The position numbers were made by a program, and so were the translations under genes. A DNA stretch of 64,000 nucleotides from Bacillota bacterium. Its GTDB lineage: Bacteria > Bacillota > Clostridia > Lachnospirales > Lachnospiraceae. The DNA lies in contig JAEZFK010000058.1 of NCBI GenBank assembly GCA_023437715.1, positions 34,536 through 98,535 on the forward strand. The letters run 5' to 3'. How positions within the stretch are numbered: the first letter of the stretch is position 1; every line of letters begins with the position of its first letter. Below the pieces are notes generated by a model that was not told the origin of the DNA, did no database searches, and saw nothing but the letters and a program-made list of their open reading frames with translations. Below, in pieces: positions 8,011 to 17,077 of this stretch.

Positions 8011-9234
8011 ATGACGATCTATGAAGAACTGAAAGCCAGGGGCTTAATCGCCCAGGTGACCAATGAAGAAGAAATCAGCAAAATGGTCAATGAAGGAAAG
8101 GCCGTATTCTATATCGGATTTGACCCGACGGCAGACAGCCTGCATGTAGGCCATTTCATGGCCCTGTGCTTAATGAAGCGGCTCCAGGAGGCCGGCAACA
8201 AGCCCATTGCCTTAATCGGCGGAGGAACCGGCATGATCGGAGATCCGTCCGGCCGCAGCGATATGCGCCAGATGATGACGGCGGAGATAATCCAGCATAA
8301 CTGTGACTGCTTTAAAAAGCAGATGAGCCGTTTTATTGATTTTTCCGAGGGAAAGGCCCTTATGGTCAACAATGCGGATTGGCTTCTGGGACTGAATTAT
8401 ATTGAGTTTATCCGTGATATCGGCCCCCACTTTTCCGTGAACCGTATGCTGACGGCGGAATGCTATAAGCAGCGTATGGAAAAGGGCTTAAGCTTCCTGG
8501 AATTTAACTATATGATCATGCAGAGCTTTGATTTCTACGAGCTTTATAAGCGCTACGGCTGCAACATGCAGTTCGGCGGCGACGACCAGTGGAGCAACAT
8601 GTTAGGCGGCACCGAGCTGATCCGGCGCAAGCTGGGCAAGGATGCTCATGCCATGACCATCACCCTGCTTTTAAATTCCGAAGGAAAGAAGATGGGAAAG
8701 ACCCAGTCCGGCGCCGTATGGCTTGACCCGGAAAAGACTTCTCCCTTTGATTTCTACCAGTACTGGAGAAATATCGCCGATGCGGATGTCTTAAAATGTC
8801 TTCGCATGCTGACGTTCCTTCCGATTGAGCAGATCGATGAAATGGATCACTGGGAAGGAAGCCAGTTAAACCAGGCGAAGGAAATTCTGGCCTATGAGCT
8901 TACCAAGCTGGTTCACGGCCAGGAAGAGGCGGAAAAAGCCCAGAAAAGTGCCAGGGAGCTTTTCACCGGCGGCAATGCGGCCAACATGCCTTCCTGTGAG
9001 CTGGAAGAAGGGGACTTTACTGACGGCACCGTGGATATTCTGACCATTCTCCAGAAATCAGGTCTGGCTCCCAGCCGTTCCGAGGCGAGAAGAAATGTGG
9101 AACAGGGAGGCGTCACGGTGGACGGTGAGACTGTTTCCGACTTAAAGGCTGTCTTTACCAGGGAGCAGTTCTCCGGCGAAGGCCTTGTGGTAAAACGTGG
9201 AAAGAAGAAATTTGTAAAAGTTGTTGTGAAATAA
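8011..9234 (+). CDS. tyrS: Tyrosyl-tRNA synthetase
   Basis: This 407-aa class Ic synthetase attaches tyrosine to tRNA-Tyr. The HIGH-type motif is HVGHF near residue 45 and the KMSKS-type motif is KMGKT near 230. The tRNA/substrate region includes GGDDQWSN. A C-terminal S4-like RNA-binding domain is seen around SRSEARRNVEQGGVTVDG. The start at 8011 is chosen because AAAGGAG lies 7 bases upstream. A longer in-frame reading from 7939 begins inside the T-box terminator. It is controlled by the Tyr T-box and followed by its own terminator. Confidence 0.97.
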   Translation: MTIYEELKARGLIAQVTNEEEISKMVNEGKAVFYIGFDPTADSLHVGHFMALCLMKRLQEAGNKPIALIGGGTGMIGDPSGRSDMRQMMTAEIIQHNCDCFKKQMSRFIDFSEGKALMVNNADWLLGLNYIEFIRDIGPHFSVNRMLTAECYKQRMEKGLSFLEFNYMIMQSFDFYELYKRYGCNMQFGGDDQWSNMLGGTELIRRKLGKDAHAMTITLLLNSEGKKMGKTQSGAVWLDPEKTSPFDFYQYWRNIADADVLKCLRMLTFLPIEQIDEMDHWEGSQLNQAKEILAYELTKLVHGQEEAEKAQKSARELFTGGNAANMPSCELEEGDFTDGTVDILTILQKSGLAPSRSEARRNVEQGGVTVDGETVSDLKAVFTREQFSGEGLVVKRGKKKFVKVVVK

Positions 9235-9237
9235 AAA

Positions 9238-9284
9238 GAAACCGGGATGAATCCGCAAAGCAGGATTTATCCCGGTTTCTTTGT
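9238..9284 (+). terminator. Terminator of tyrS
   Basis: A 17-bp stem with one G-T pair (9238-9254 with 9263-9279) follows the stop by 3 bases and ends in TTTG. It lies between tyrS and the convergent HD-GYP gene and may serve both. Confidence 0.85.
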
Positions 9285-9298
9285 CTCTTTTCTTTGGC

Positions 9299-10630
9299 TT
9301 AGGGCCATATAAAGGCATCTTCCTGTTTTTTTAGGGAAAGGACAAACTGAAGCTTGTCGGTGAATTCCTCCAGCCCAAGCAGGTGTTCATATTCCGTATT
9401 CAGCCTTTCGTAAATGCTTAAAACAGGCTGGCACCGCTGGATGGTGGTCTCCAGGATTTTTGTAAGGTTTTCGCAGGCCATATCAATGATGACCGGGTCC
9501 AGAAGATAGTCCTTTTTCATCTTGGTCAGAATGGAAATGATCCGGTCCTCAGGGAAAGAGTCCTTATAGCTTCTGGTTCCTGTCAGGGCGCTGATGATGT
9601 CCGCAATGGCCACAAGCCTCTCTTCTGTGGTGAGATCATAGGCGGTAAGGCCTCTCGGATAGCCGGACCCATCCAGCTTTTCGTGGTGGCGGAGGGAAAT
9701 GCGCTGAATGGTTTCGTCAATGCTGCCGCCGAAAATCTCTTCCGTCAGATTCACATGGGTTTTCATGATGGTCATGGCCTGATAGCTTAATTTTCCAGGG
9801 TATTCCAGGATTTCTACAGGAATGGCGATTTTTCCCAGATCGTGAAGAAGGGAACCGCAGAGGATGTGGTTTAATTGATCTTCATTTAAATTGAGCAGCT
9901 TTCCCAGCTCATAGCTGATGCTGATGGTGGACATGGTGTGGGTTACGGTGTGATGGCTTCTGAAATCAATGATGAAGACCAGCATTTTCAAGTAGTCCGT
10001 AATGTCCTCGTTGGAAAGCGGTGTGCGGGTTAAAAAGTCAAAATACCCCAGGTCCCTTTTCCATTCCAGGTCCACGGATTCACTGAAATCCAGCTGGGCC
10101 GCCAGGTCCACGATGTGAGGCGCGTAATAAGTTCCCCTTCCATCGTTTAAGTAGACAAGAGTTTCCTGCCAGGACCATTTTCTTAAAGTCATGGAAACGT
10201 CGATGGTATCTGCAACGTTGATGAGCTGGGATAAATCCTTGAGCTTGGGGGTGAGGGCCGCTTCATCTTCCAGAAGCTCCCAGCGGATGTGGTGCAGGAA
10301 GATTGCAGGTGCCAGATCCTTTAGGGGAGAGAAATAACGTATGAAAAGGTAACCGTAGAAGGAATGTTCCCAAATATCTTCTGTTTCGAATTTGACGATC
10401 CGGGCCATCTCTTCTGTCTTATAGGCTCCGACATCGTGGAACTGGGCTACATAGGAAATGTCGCGGCACTCCTGTTCGGTATATTCTGAAGTACATTGAA
10501 GCATGCGGAAAATAATGTAGGCGACATGGGCGCCGTGTTCCGTAAGCCGCGGATCAATGTAGCCGCAGAATCTGCGGATAATTCCCAGAATGCTTTTATT
10601 ATCTATGCTTTTTGTATACTGCATCTGCAT
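9299..10630 (-). CDS. Double-HD protein with C-terminal HD-GYP domain
   Basis: The 443-aa cytoplasmic protein has two HD-type metal phosphohydrolase regions. The first (about residues 30-150) has QFHDVGAYKTEE and FLHHIRWE. The second (about 230-400) has LLHDLGKIAIP and the HD-GYP signature HHEKLDGSGYPRGL. HD-GYP proteins usually cleave cyclic di-GMP to GMP, so this is probably a c-di-GMP phosphodiesterase, with the N-terminal HD perhaps regulatory. There is no receiver or membrane segment. The start is supported by AGGAGG upstream. It stands alone and is transcribed away from the rhamnogalacturonan locus. Confidence 0.85.
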   Translation of the reverse strand: MQMQYTKSIDNKSILGIIRRFCGYIDPRLTEHGAHVAYIIFRMLQCTSEYTEQECRDISYVAQFHDVGAYKTEEMARIVKFETEDIWEHSFYGYLFIRYFSPLKDLAPAIFLHHIRWELLEDEAALTPKLKDLSQLINVADTIDVSMTLRKWSWQETLVYLNDGRGTYYAPHIVDLAAQLDFSESVDLEWKRDLGYFDFLTRTPLSNEDITDYLKMLVFIIDFRSHHTVTHTMSTISISYELGKLLNLNEDQLNHILCGSLLHDLGKIAIPVEILEYPGKLSYQAMTIMKTHVNLTEEIFGGSIDETIQRISLRHHEKLDGSGYPRGLTAYDLTTEERLVAIADIISALTGTRSYKDSFPEDRIISILTKMKKDYLLDPVIIDMACENLTKILETTIQRCQPVLSIYERLNTEYEHLLGLEEFTDKLQFVLSLKKQEDAFIWP

Positions 10631-10783
10631 ATAGGTTTCCTCCTTTGTAATTGTAATAATAACTCCGGGATAAGTTTACCACAATAAAACAGATATGGAA
10701 AGAAAAAGAAATTATGGGTCCACGGACTTTCCGGACATTCTTTCATATTAAATCAGTTGAGAATAAATTCAGAGGGAGATATA

Positions 10784-10876
10784 ATGAAATTACTGCTACG
10801 GGATCGTATTTTGCCAGCGGGCTCTCCTGACGGCCCGGTACAGGAATCGAAAGGTTTATGGGCTGGCATAAACTGA
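10784..10876 (+). other. Possible 30-aa ORF in the 465-base gap before the AraC-type regulator
   Basis: Between 10631 and 11105 no long gene is seen. A 30-codon ORF beginning MKLLLRDRIL has a GAGGGAG site and a promoter-like TTGAGA-N17-TATAAT directly upstream, but no family resemblance. The gap also holds the regulator promoter at 10943-10982. The ORF may be a leader peptide, a gene remnant or chance. Confidence 0.2.
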
Positions 10877-10942
10877 TAATTGCAAAAAAGGATGCAGGGA
10901 ACCCCTTTTCCCACAGGGGCCGGTCAAAGGGAAAGTGGATAG

Positions 10943-10982
10943 AAAATGATTGTTTACAAAGAAAAGGGCCAAAGGATATAAT
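10943..10982 (+). promoter_or_regulatory. Promoter with shared box before the AraC-type regulator
   Basis: TTTACA (10953-10958) and TATAAT (10977-10982) are 18 bases apart. The -35 lies inside AAAATGATTGTTTACAAA (10943-10960), which recurs with one change in front of the permease gene at 13445-13462. It may be a binding site for the regulator encoded here. Confidence 0.55.
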
Positions 10983-11105
10983 CCAGATAAATATAAAAGG
11001 GTGAAAAGCTGTTTTGTCATGGGAAAAACGCAAAAACTGCGTTTCGATAATTGCGCGGCTTTTGCCCTCTTTTTTATACCAAAAAAGAATTCGGAGGGGG
11101 AGCAA

Positions 11106-12359
11106 ATGTATATAAGGAGGAAAGGGAAATGGCATCCTTTACTGGAAAAAGCGGCAGATCAGAACCAAAAAAGAAATGGAAGAATAGGGCTTATGCGTAT
11201 CAGAAAAATTATAAGATCCTTGACCTGGGAAAAGCAGATGTTTATCCGGCTGCTGGGGCTGGTGACGCTGCCGCTCATTGTTATGGGGATCGTATCGTTT
11301 AACATTTATATAAAGGGAGAGACAGCCAAAAACCAGATGGCTTTAAACTCTTACAGCGATGAGGTTTCCCGGGAATATGAAAATATCCTGTCCTCCTTAA
11401 AGGAATATTATATCGAGGCAGCCAGCGGGGAGGATATCCGTTGGCTGGTGCGGCAGGAGGAGGAGCCCTTTTCCTCTTTCAGTAATTTAAAGAAAGCGCA
11501 GAGGATCCTGGAAGGCAATTATTTTATGGCGAAATACATTTCCAATTATGAATTTATCAATGTAAATTATGGATGGGTATTTAATAATTACGGAATCTTT
11601 TCCTTTGACCAGATGAGAAACCGGGAGGAGACCCAAAGGTTTTTGGAGGAACAGGAAAACATGCTTTTATCCGTTTACTGGCTGAATGGCAGGAATACCT
11701 CTGCGCCCATGTCCGGAAGCATGCGGATCACCAATACGGTAGATACCTCCGGCTTTCGCCTCATTGTAAAAAAGGAGCGCGGTATTGACGGGATATCCTG
11801 GCTTCTTACTGTTAAAATTGATGAGAGCAGGCTGAAGGAAATGTCACAAAACTATAAAAAAATGGGCTATGACCTATCTATCATCAGCAGAGAAGAAGTG
11901 CTGATGGATACAAACCCTGTGATGACGGAACTGTATTTAAAGGATAAAGACCGGGCTCCGGCGGTTTACAAGGGGAAAAACGGTGAAAAGTACCATATCA
12001 GCGTACGGACTGCGGATATCAGCGGACTGACCTATCTGGTGGGCTATAACGGGGAGGAGGTAAAAAGAGATGCCTTTGCTTTCATCTTCGCCTCCTTCGC
12101 CGTGCTGGTGGGCTTTGCCCTGATTCTGGCTGCGGTGCGGCTGACGGCGGTGGCCTTTGCCAAACCGCTGCATAGCCTGGAAAAGTTTGTTGACGATCAG
12201 GATCAGCAGATAAAAATGCTTCTGGTTTCCAACCTGATTGAAGGAGAACTGAATGTGAAAAGCATTGAGGACGGGCTGAAAAAATCAGGTGTTGTCCCCT
12301 GGACGGTATACCGGATGATTGCCATAAACTGTAAAGCAGACCAGCCGGATTATTGGTGA
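11106..12359 (+). CDS. Membrane sensor half of an AraC-family regulator (frame broken)
   Basis: This 417-aa part has a membrane segment near residues 46-69, an extracytoplasmic sensor region of about 250 residues, a second membrane segment near 320-345, and a short cytoplasmic part ending TVYRMIAINCKADQPDYW. That layout is the N-terminal half of the large one-component AraC regulators found beside Lpl/Yes-type sugar ABC systems. The stop falls just where the DNA-binding half opens in another frame. The start at 11106 follows GGAGGGGG. A better AAGGAGG site precedes an ATG at 11129, but in a different frame. The missing link is a one-base frame change near 12353. Confidence 0.7.
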   Translation: MYIRRKGKWHPLLEKAADQNQKRNGRIGLMRIRKIIRSLTWEKQMFIRLLGLVTLPLIVMGIVSFNIYIKGETAKNQMALNSYSDEVSREYENILSSLKEYYIEAASGEDIRWLVRQEEEPFSSFSNLKKAQRILEGNYFMAKYISNYEFINVNYGWVFNNYGIFSFDQMRNREETQRFLEEQENMLLSVYWLNGRNTSAPMSGSMRITNTVDTSGFRLIVKKERGIDGISWLLTVKIDESRLKEMSQNYKKMGYDLSIISREEVLMDTNPVMTELYLKDKDRAPAVYKGKNGEKYHISVRTADISGLTYLVGYNGEEVKRDAFAFIFASFAVLVGFALILAAVRLTAVAFAKPLHSLEKFVDDQDQQIKMLLVSNLIEGELNVKSIEDGLKKSGVVPWTVYRMIAINCKADQPDYW

Positions 12360-13354
12360 TCCTCTCAAACCTTCCGGAGGAGTTAAAGAATGACATTTTC
12401 ATTGCTCCTGTTTATTACCGGGATAAGCTGATTTTCATTGCGGGGGCAGACAATGATATGGAGGTGGACCAGAAAACAGCCCTTCTCTACAAGGAGCTTA
12501 AGGATTACATGGCAAGCACCTATGGAACTGTCATTGCATCGGGCATCAGCCAGCCCTTTCACAAGCTCCACCATGTGAAGCGGGCTTACAGTGAGTGCTC
12601 GGAAGCCCTGTATAACAGGACCAATCAGGCGGATAAGGGTAATTCCTCTCTGGTTCTCTTTGATGATTTCCTGCTTAAGAGTCCGGCAGGAAATGTTTAT
12701 GACCTGATTCTGGAAAATGAACTGATCCAGGCGATTATAAGCTGCAAAGAGGAGGAATCCGCCTGCCTTTTCGAACTGGTCATAGACCGGATGGAGAGAA
12801 AGAATGTAGTGGGCATTGAACGGAACTTTTATTGGACCAGACTGTTGGCAGCCATATTAAATATTCCTGTCTCGAAAAATATCCCCCTTTCCGATGTATT
12901 TGACAGCGAGCGGTATAATGTACTGAACTCAGTCACCCAGATCTATGATAAAAGAAAGATTATGAAAGCCGTCATCGGGGAGATCATTTGCCCCATTATA
13001 GCCGCCCTGACAAAGGAAAGGCAGAAAGGGGAGGAATCCGAGGTGGTAAAGCAGATGGTAGCCCTGATTAAGGAAAGCAAGGGAAACTTAAGCCTGAATA
13101 ACTGTGCGGATCAACTGTCCTATCATCCCAATTATTTAAGCAAGGTTTTAAAAAGGGAAAAGGGTGTCACATTTACGGACATGGCAAATGAAGAGAAGCT
13201 GAAGCAGGCAAAATATATGCTTCTGACAACGGAATATTCCGTTGCCGAGATTTCAGAAAAGCTGATGTACAATAATGTACAAAATTTTATACGTTTTTTT
13301 AAAAACCATGTTGGTTTTACACCGGCGGCCTTTCGTAAAGAGCACAGGAAATAA
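12353..13354 (+). CDS. DNA-binding half of the AraC-family regulator (frame broken)
   Basis: The frame opens at TTG 12353 and overlaps the previous half by 7 bases. Its first residues (VILSNLPEELKND) continue the cytoplasmic region of the upstream half, and no good ribosome site is visible. The C-terminal 100 residues are an AraC/XylS double helix-turn-helix, with LNNCADQLSYHPNYLSKVLK and the final FIRFFKNHVGFTPAAFRK. The pair would make a protein of about 750 aa if the frame were restored. Its job is probably control of the downstream rhamnogalacturonan transporter and enzymes. It could be a true mutation, a sequencing error, or coupled translation of two subunits. Confidence 0.75.
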   Translation: MVILSNLPEELKNDIFIAPVYYRDKLIFIAGADNDMEVDQKTALLYKELKDYMASTYGTVIASGISQPFHKLHHVKRAYSECSEALYNRTNQADKGNSSLVLFDDFLLKSPAGNVYDLILENELIQAIISCKEEESACLFELVIDRMERKNVVGIERNFYWTRLLAAILNIPVSKNIPLSDVFDSERYNVLNSVTQIYDKRKIMKAVIGEIICPIIAALTKERQKGEESEVVKQMVALIKESKGNLSLNNCADQLSYHPNYLSKVLKREKGVTFTDMANEEKLKQAKYMLLTTEYSVAEISEKLMYNNVQNFIRFFKNHVGFTPAAFRKEHRK

Positions 13355-13383
13355 TGGAATAAAATGATTGTTCTATTTTCAGA

Positions 13384-13427
13384 GCCTCATAAAACCGCTT
13401 ACTTATGCGGGATATGAGGCTTTTTTT
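13384..13427 (+). terminator. Terminator after the regulator
   Basis: The stem GCCTCATA...CCGC pairs with GCGG...TATGAGGC and is followed by seven T. It separates the regulator from the transporter operon. Confidence 0.85.
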
Positions 13428-13444
13428 CCCAAAAAACCGGTCAT

Positions 13445-13482
13445 AAAATGATTATTTACAAACTCCGGACTTTGTGTATAAA
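13445..13482 (+). promoter_or_regulatory. Promoter of the rhamnogalacturonan operon with shared box
   Basis: TTTACA (13455-13460) and TATAAA (13477-13482) are 16 bases apart. The box AAAATGATTATTTACAAA (13445-13462) matches the one at 10943 at 17 of 18 positions. A shorter relative, AAAATGATTGTT, is at 13361. Confidence 0.55.
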
Positions 13483-13574
13483 ATGTGCTCACCAAAGCTG
13501 CGGCACAAAAACGAAAAACCATCATAATTGCCAATAGACGGAATTATGGAAAAAGAAATGGAAAAGGAGAGAGT

Positions 13575-14537
13575 ATGGAAAAGATTCAAAGCAAAACAAC
13601 AGCTAGGGCAGGTACCTGGAAACATGCGGTATCAGCACATAAGTGGCTGTACATTATGATCATCCCGGGTGTGGTCTACATGGCGGTATTCAAATATCTT
13701 CCTATGGGAGGACTGGTCATGGCCTTTCAGGATTTCAGCCCCTATAACGGCAGTTCCATGATAGGAGCGTTTTTTGACAGCCCTTTTGCCGGCCTTTCTG
13801 TTTTCAGGAAATTTTTTACAGGGCCTGATTTTCTGCAGCTCCTTGTGAATACATTATCCATTTCCCTGGCCAGTCTGATCTTTTACTTTCCGGCCCCTAT
13901 CATTCTGGCTCTTTTGCTTAATGAGATCAAGAATGCGGCCTTTAAGCGCACGGCTCAGACCATGATTTACATCCCCCACTTTATTTCTATGGTAATTGTG
14001 GCGGCCCTTACCGCGCAGCTTTTCAGCACCACGGACGGACTGGTGTACCACGGACTGGTGAAGCTCTTCGGCCGGACAAATGCACCGGATATCATGTCCA
14101 ATCCAAAGCTTTTTGTTCACATGATTGTAGGACAGAATTTATGGAAAGAGACAGGCTACGGTACCATTATCTTTCTTGCAGCATTGTCAGGCGTTGACGT
14201 ACAGCTTTACGAAGCGGCGGAGGTAGACGGGGCCAACCGATGGCAGAAAATGTGGCATATAACCCTGCCATCCATCCGGTCCACCATTGTTATCATGCTG
14301 ATTTTAAGGGTAGGCACTATTTTAAATACAGGATATGAGCAGATATTCCTGATGCAGAATTCCATGAACCGGTCGGTTTCTGATGTATTTGACACCTATA
14401 TTTATACGAAAGGTGTTGTAAACGGAAATTATTCCCTGGCAACGGCGGCCGGTATGTTTAAATCGGTGGTCAGCATGATTATGGTATTGGGAGCCAATAA
14501 GCTGGCAAAGGTATTTGGCGAATCAGGATTTTATTGA
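13575..14537 (+). CDS. Sugar ABC transporter permease, LplB type
   Basis: This 320-aa inner-membrane permease belongs to the LplB/YteP group, which imports pectin-derived oligosaccharides. About six hydrophobic segments are visible, and the ATPase-coupling EAA loop reads EAAEVDGANRWQKM. The start at 13575 follows AAGGAGAG; an in-frame ATG at 13485 lies almost on the -10 and is unlikely. It is first in the operon and partners with the next permease and the lipoprotein. No ATP-binding subunit is encoded nearby, so a shared MsmX-like ATPase must come from elsewhere. Confidence 0.93.
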   Translation: MEKIQSKTTARAGTWKHAVSAHKWLYIMIIPGVVYMAVFKYLPMGGLVMAFQDFSPYNGSSMIGAFFDSPFAGLSVFRKFFTGPDFLQLLVNTLSISLASLIFYFPAPIILALLLNEIKNAAFKRTAQTMIYIPHFISMVIVAALTAQLFSTTDGLVYHGLVKLFGRTNAPDIMSNPKLFVHMIVGQNLWKETGYGTIIFLAALSGVDVQLYEAAEVDGANRWQKMWHITLPSIRSTIVIMLILRVGTILNTGYEQIFLMQNSMNRSVSDVFDTYIYTKGVVNGNYSLATAAGMFKSVVSMIMVLGANKLAKVFGESGFY

Positions 14538-14553
14538 TAAGGAGAAGAAAGCA

Positions 14554-15456
14554 ATGGCAAAGCCAAACCATATGAAAATTAAAAGAAGCCCAGGCGATCA
14601 GGCGGTCCAGATCCTCATTTACCTTTTTTGGGGAGCTTTCGCCCTGGTGACCCTGCTTCCCTTTGTGTATATCGTGGCAGGCTCCTTTGCAACAGAAAGG
14701 GAGCTGACGGAGCGGACCTTTTTCCTCATTCCCCGCACCATATCCTTTAATGCTTACCAGTACATATTTAAAACGGGAGATGCCATACGGGGGCTGCTGA
14801 ATTCCCTGTTTGTGACCGCAATCGGCGTGACCATCAATATGTTTTTTTCCTGCACCCTGGCCTATCCCCTTTCCAGGCCCTATTTCAAGGGAAGGCTTTT
14901 CTTTACAAACATGGTCATTGTTACCATGCTGTTTTCCGGAGGAATGGTCCCGACCTATATGCTGGTTTCCAATGTACTCCATTTGAGAAATACTTTCTGG
15001 GCCCTATGGCTTCCGGCGGCAATCAACCCATTTAATATGATCATCATAAAGAACTATTTTCAGGGGCTTCCTTCGGAGCTGGAGGAGGCGGCCAGAATGG
15101 ACGGATGCAATGATCTGCAAATATTTGTGAAGATCATGCTTCCCCTTTCCAAGCCTGTGCTGGCAAGTGTTTCCCTGTTTTATGCAGTGACACACTGGAA
15201 TTCCTATTTTGACGCCATGATATATATTTCCGACAAGAATAAAGAGGTGATCCAGATTGTGCTGCGGAGAATCATTTTCATGACCTCCTCTGTAACAACG
15301 GAAAGCGGGTTTGACTGGGGGATCTTTGGCATGCCGCCGGAAAAAGCGGTAAAGATGGCTACCACCGTGGTGGCTACGGTCCCTATTTTACTGATATATC
15401 CCTTTATCCAGAAGTATTTTACACAGGGCGTAATGGTAGGCTCTGTAAAAGGATGA
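14554..15456 (+). CDS. Sugar ABC transporter permease, LplC/YtcP type
   Basis: This is the second permease (300 aa), with about six membrane segments and the EAA loop EEAARMDGCNDLQIF. It forms the membrane channel with the previous gene product. The start at 14554 is chosen for the AAGGAG site 9 bases upstream; the longer reading from 14515 would overlap the previous gene. The stop is followed 37 bases later by the binding-protein gene, so the three genes form one transport unit. The substrate is inferred from the downstream rhamnogalacturonan enzymes. Confidence 0.93.
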   Translation: MAKPNHMKIKRSPGDQAVQILIYLFWGAFALVTLLPFVYIVAGSFATERELTERTFFLIPRTISFNAYQYIFKTGDAIRGLLNSLFVTAIGVTINMFFSCTLAYPLSRPYFKGRLFFTNMVIVTMLFSGGMVPTYMLVSNVLHLRNTFWALWLPAAINPFNMIIIKNYFQGLPSELEEAARMDGCNDLQIFVKIMLPLSKPVLASVSLFYAVTHWNSYFDAMIYISDKNKEVIQIVLRRIIFMTSSVTTESGFDWGIFGMPPEKAVKMATTVVATVPILLIYPFIQKYFTQGVMVGSVKG

Positions 15457-15493
15457 GCAACAAAATTATTCATTATAAAAGGAGAAGTGTATT

Positions 15494-17044
15494 ATGAAGA
15501 AAGCATGGAAAAAAGCCTTATCTGCAGCTCTGACAGGAGCCATGGCGCTGTCTCTGACCGCCTGCGGCGGCTCTGCAAAGACAGATGCAGGAACAACAGC
15601 AGACGGAAAGCCAAGTATTACCTTTATGGCTCCCTCTTTTTACGGAACGGATTTAAAAAATGACAAATCCGACCAGGTCATTAAACGGTACGAGGACTAC
15701 ACAGGCATTCATGTAAACTGGCAATGGGAATCCAATGATACCTACAAGGAAAAGCTTGGACTCACCCTTATGGATAAGGACAACATGCCTATGGTTCTTA
15801 CGGCCTCCGGCGACCTGACGGCCAATGTGGTGGATGCGGCGAGAAAGGGAGCTTTCTGGGATTTAACCCCCTATCTCCAGGACAAGGAAAGCTACCCCAA
15901 TTTATCCAAGGCAAACCCTGACGTATTAAAGGCGCTGACCGTAGACGGAAAAATCATCGGCCTTTACCGGGCGAGGGCCATCGGGCGCTACGGCTTTTCC
16001 TACCGGACCGATTGGGCGGAGGCGGTTGGAATCACAGAAAAGCCACAGACCGTTGAAGACGTATACAACATGCTTTATAAATTCACCTATGAAGATCCTG
16101 ACGGCAACGGAATTGAAGATACCTATGGCCTGGAAATGACAAAGTATACAGGGCCCATTGATATCATCCAGACCTGGTTCGGCACCGGCAACAAGTGGGT
16201 GGAAGAGGATGGGAAGCTGGTTCCTGTTCATCAGACAGAGGAATACAGGGAAGCTTTAAAATGGATAAGAAAAATCTACGAGGATGGCCTTATCCGAAAA
16301 GACTGGGCAACCGTTGATTCAGGAACCTTTTCCGACAGCTGTAAGAAAGGGGAAGCAGGCGCTTTCATTGATGTTATGGATGGTGCAAAGAGGATCTGGG
16401 ATTATTACACCATGAACAATGTGAAATCCGTAACAGACCCGTCCCAGAACGCCACCATGACGCTGGTAGGACCGGTCAACGGGAAAACCCTGGCGACCAG
16501 CGGCTTTAACGGCTATTATATGATCACAAAGGCAGGGGCAAAGACCGAAGAGGATGTGAAGAACTGCCTGCATTTTCTGGATAAGATGTGCGATGATGAA
16601 ATGCTTGTGCTGGCCGACTACGGACTGGAGGGCGTGACCTATGATTTAAATGATGCGGGGAATGTGGTGAAAAAACAGGAAATGGAGTCTCAGTATTCTC
16701 CGGCTTCAGGGCTGAACCAGAGCGTCTGCTATATCCCCAATCTGGCTTCCATAAAGCCCCAGCTTGAAAAAACAGACTCCATGAAAGCGCAGGATGAGGC
16801 GTATCAATATAATGAGCAGTTTGCAGTACTTAATCCGGCTCTGGGATATCTGGCAAACTCTGAGGTAAATGCAGAGGTGGGCGCTGACATCGAGCAGATC
16901 ATCGACGATGCTAGAACCCAATATATCTGCGGACAGATCGATGATGCAGGCCTGGAGGCGGCTGCAACCCAGTGGCTGGAGAGAGGCGGAGACCGCCTGG
17001 TGGAGGAAGTGAATAAGCTTTATCAGGAGGATACGGCAAAATAA
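15494..17044 (+). CDS. Extracellular solute-binding lipoprotein, LplA type
   Basis: This 516-aa binding protein has a basic N-terminus, a hydrophobic core and a lipobox LTAC with the lipidated cysteine near residue 25, so it is anchored outside the membrane. The rest is typical of the large family-1 binding proteins of Lpl systems. It probably binds unsaturated or intact rhamnogalacturonan oligosaccharides and delivers them to the two permeases encoded just upstream. The start has an AAAGGAG site. It is followed 33 bases later by the YetA-like gene, the same order as in the Bacillus subtilis lpl-yetA region. Confidence 0.93.
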   Translation: MKKAWKKALSAALTGAMALSLTACGGSAKTDAGTTADGKPSITFMAPSFYGTDLKNDKSDQVIKRYEDYTGIHVNWQWESNDTYKEKLGLTLMDKDNMPMVLTASGDLTANVVDAARKGAFWDLTPYLQDKESYPNLSKANPDVLKALTVDGKIIGLYRARAIGRYGFSYRTDWAEAVGITEKPQTVEDVYNMLYKFTYEDPDGNGIEDTYGLEMTKYTGPIDIIQTWFGTGNKWVEEDGKLVPVHQTEEYREALKWIRKIYEDGLIRKDWATVDSGTFSDSCKKGEAGAFIDVMDGAKRIWDYYTMNNVKSVTDPSQNATMTLVGPVNGKTLATSGFNGYYMITKAGAKTEEDVKNCLHFLDKMCDDEMLVLADYGLEGVTYDLNDAGNVVKKQEMESQYSPASGLNQSVCYIPNLASIKPQLEKTDSMKAQDEAYQYNEQFAVLNPALGYLANSEVNAEVGADIEQIIDDARTQYICGQIDDAGLEAAATQWLERGGDRLVEEVNKLYQEDTAK

Positions 17045-17077
17045 GAAAGCAGGAATATTTTCCGGAGGTAAATTAAA

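Noticed and set aside
10743..11135. 130-aa minus-strand ORF in the regulator leader
   Set aside because: No ribosome site and odd aromatic/proline-rich composition; it overlaps the likely promoter and start of the regulator.
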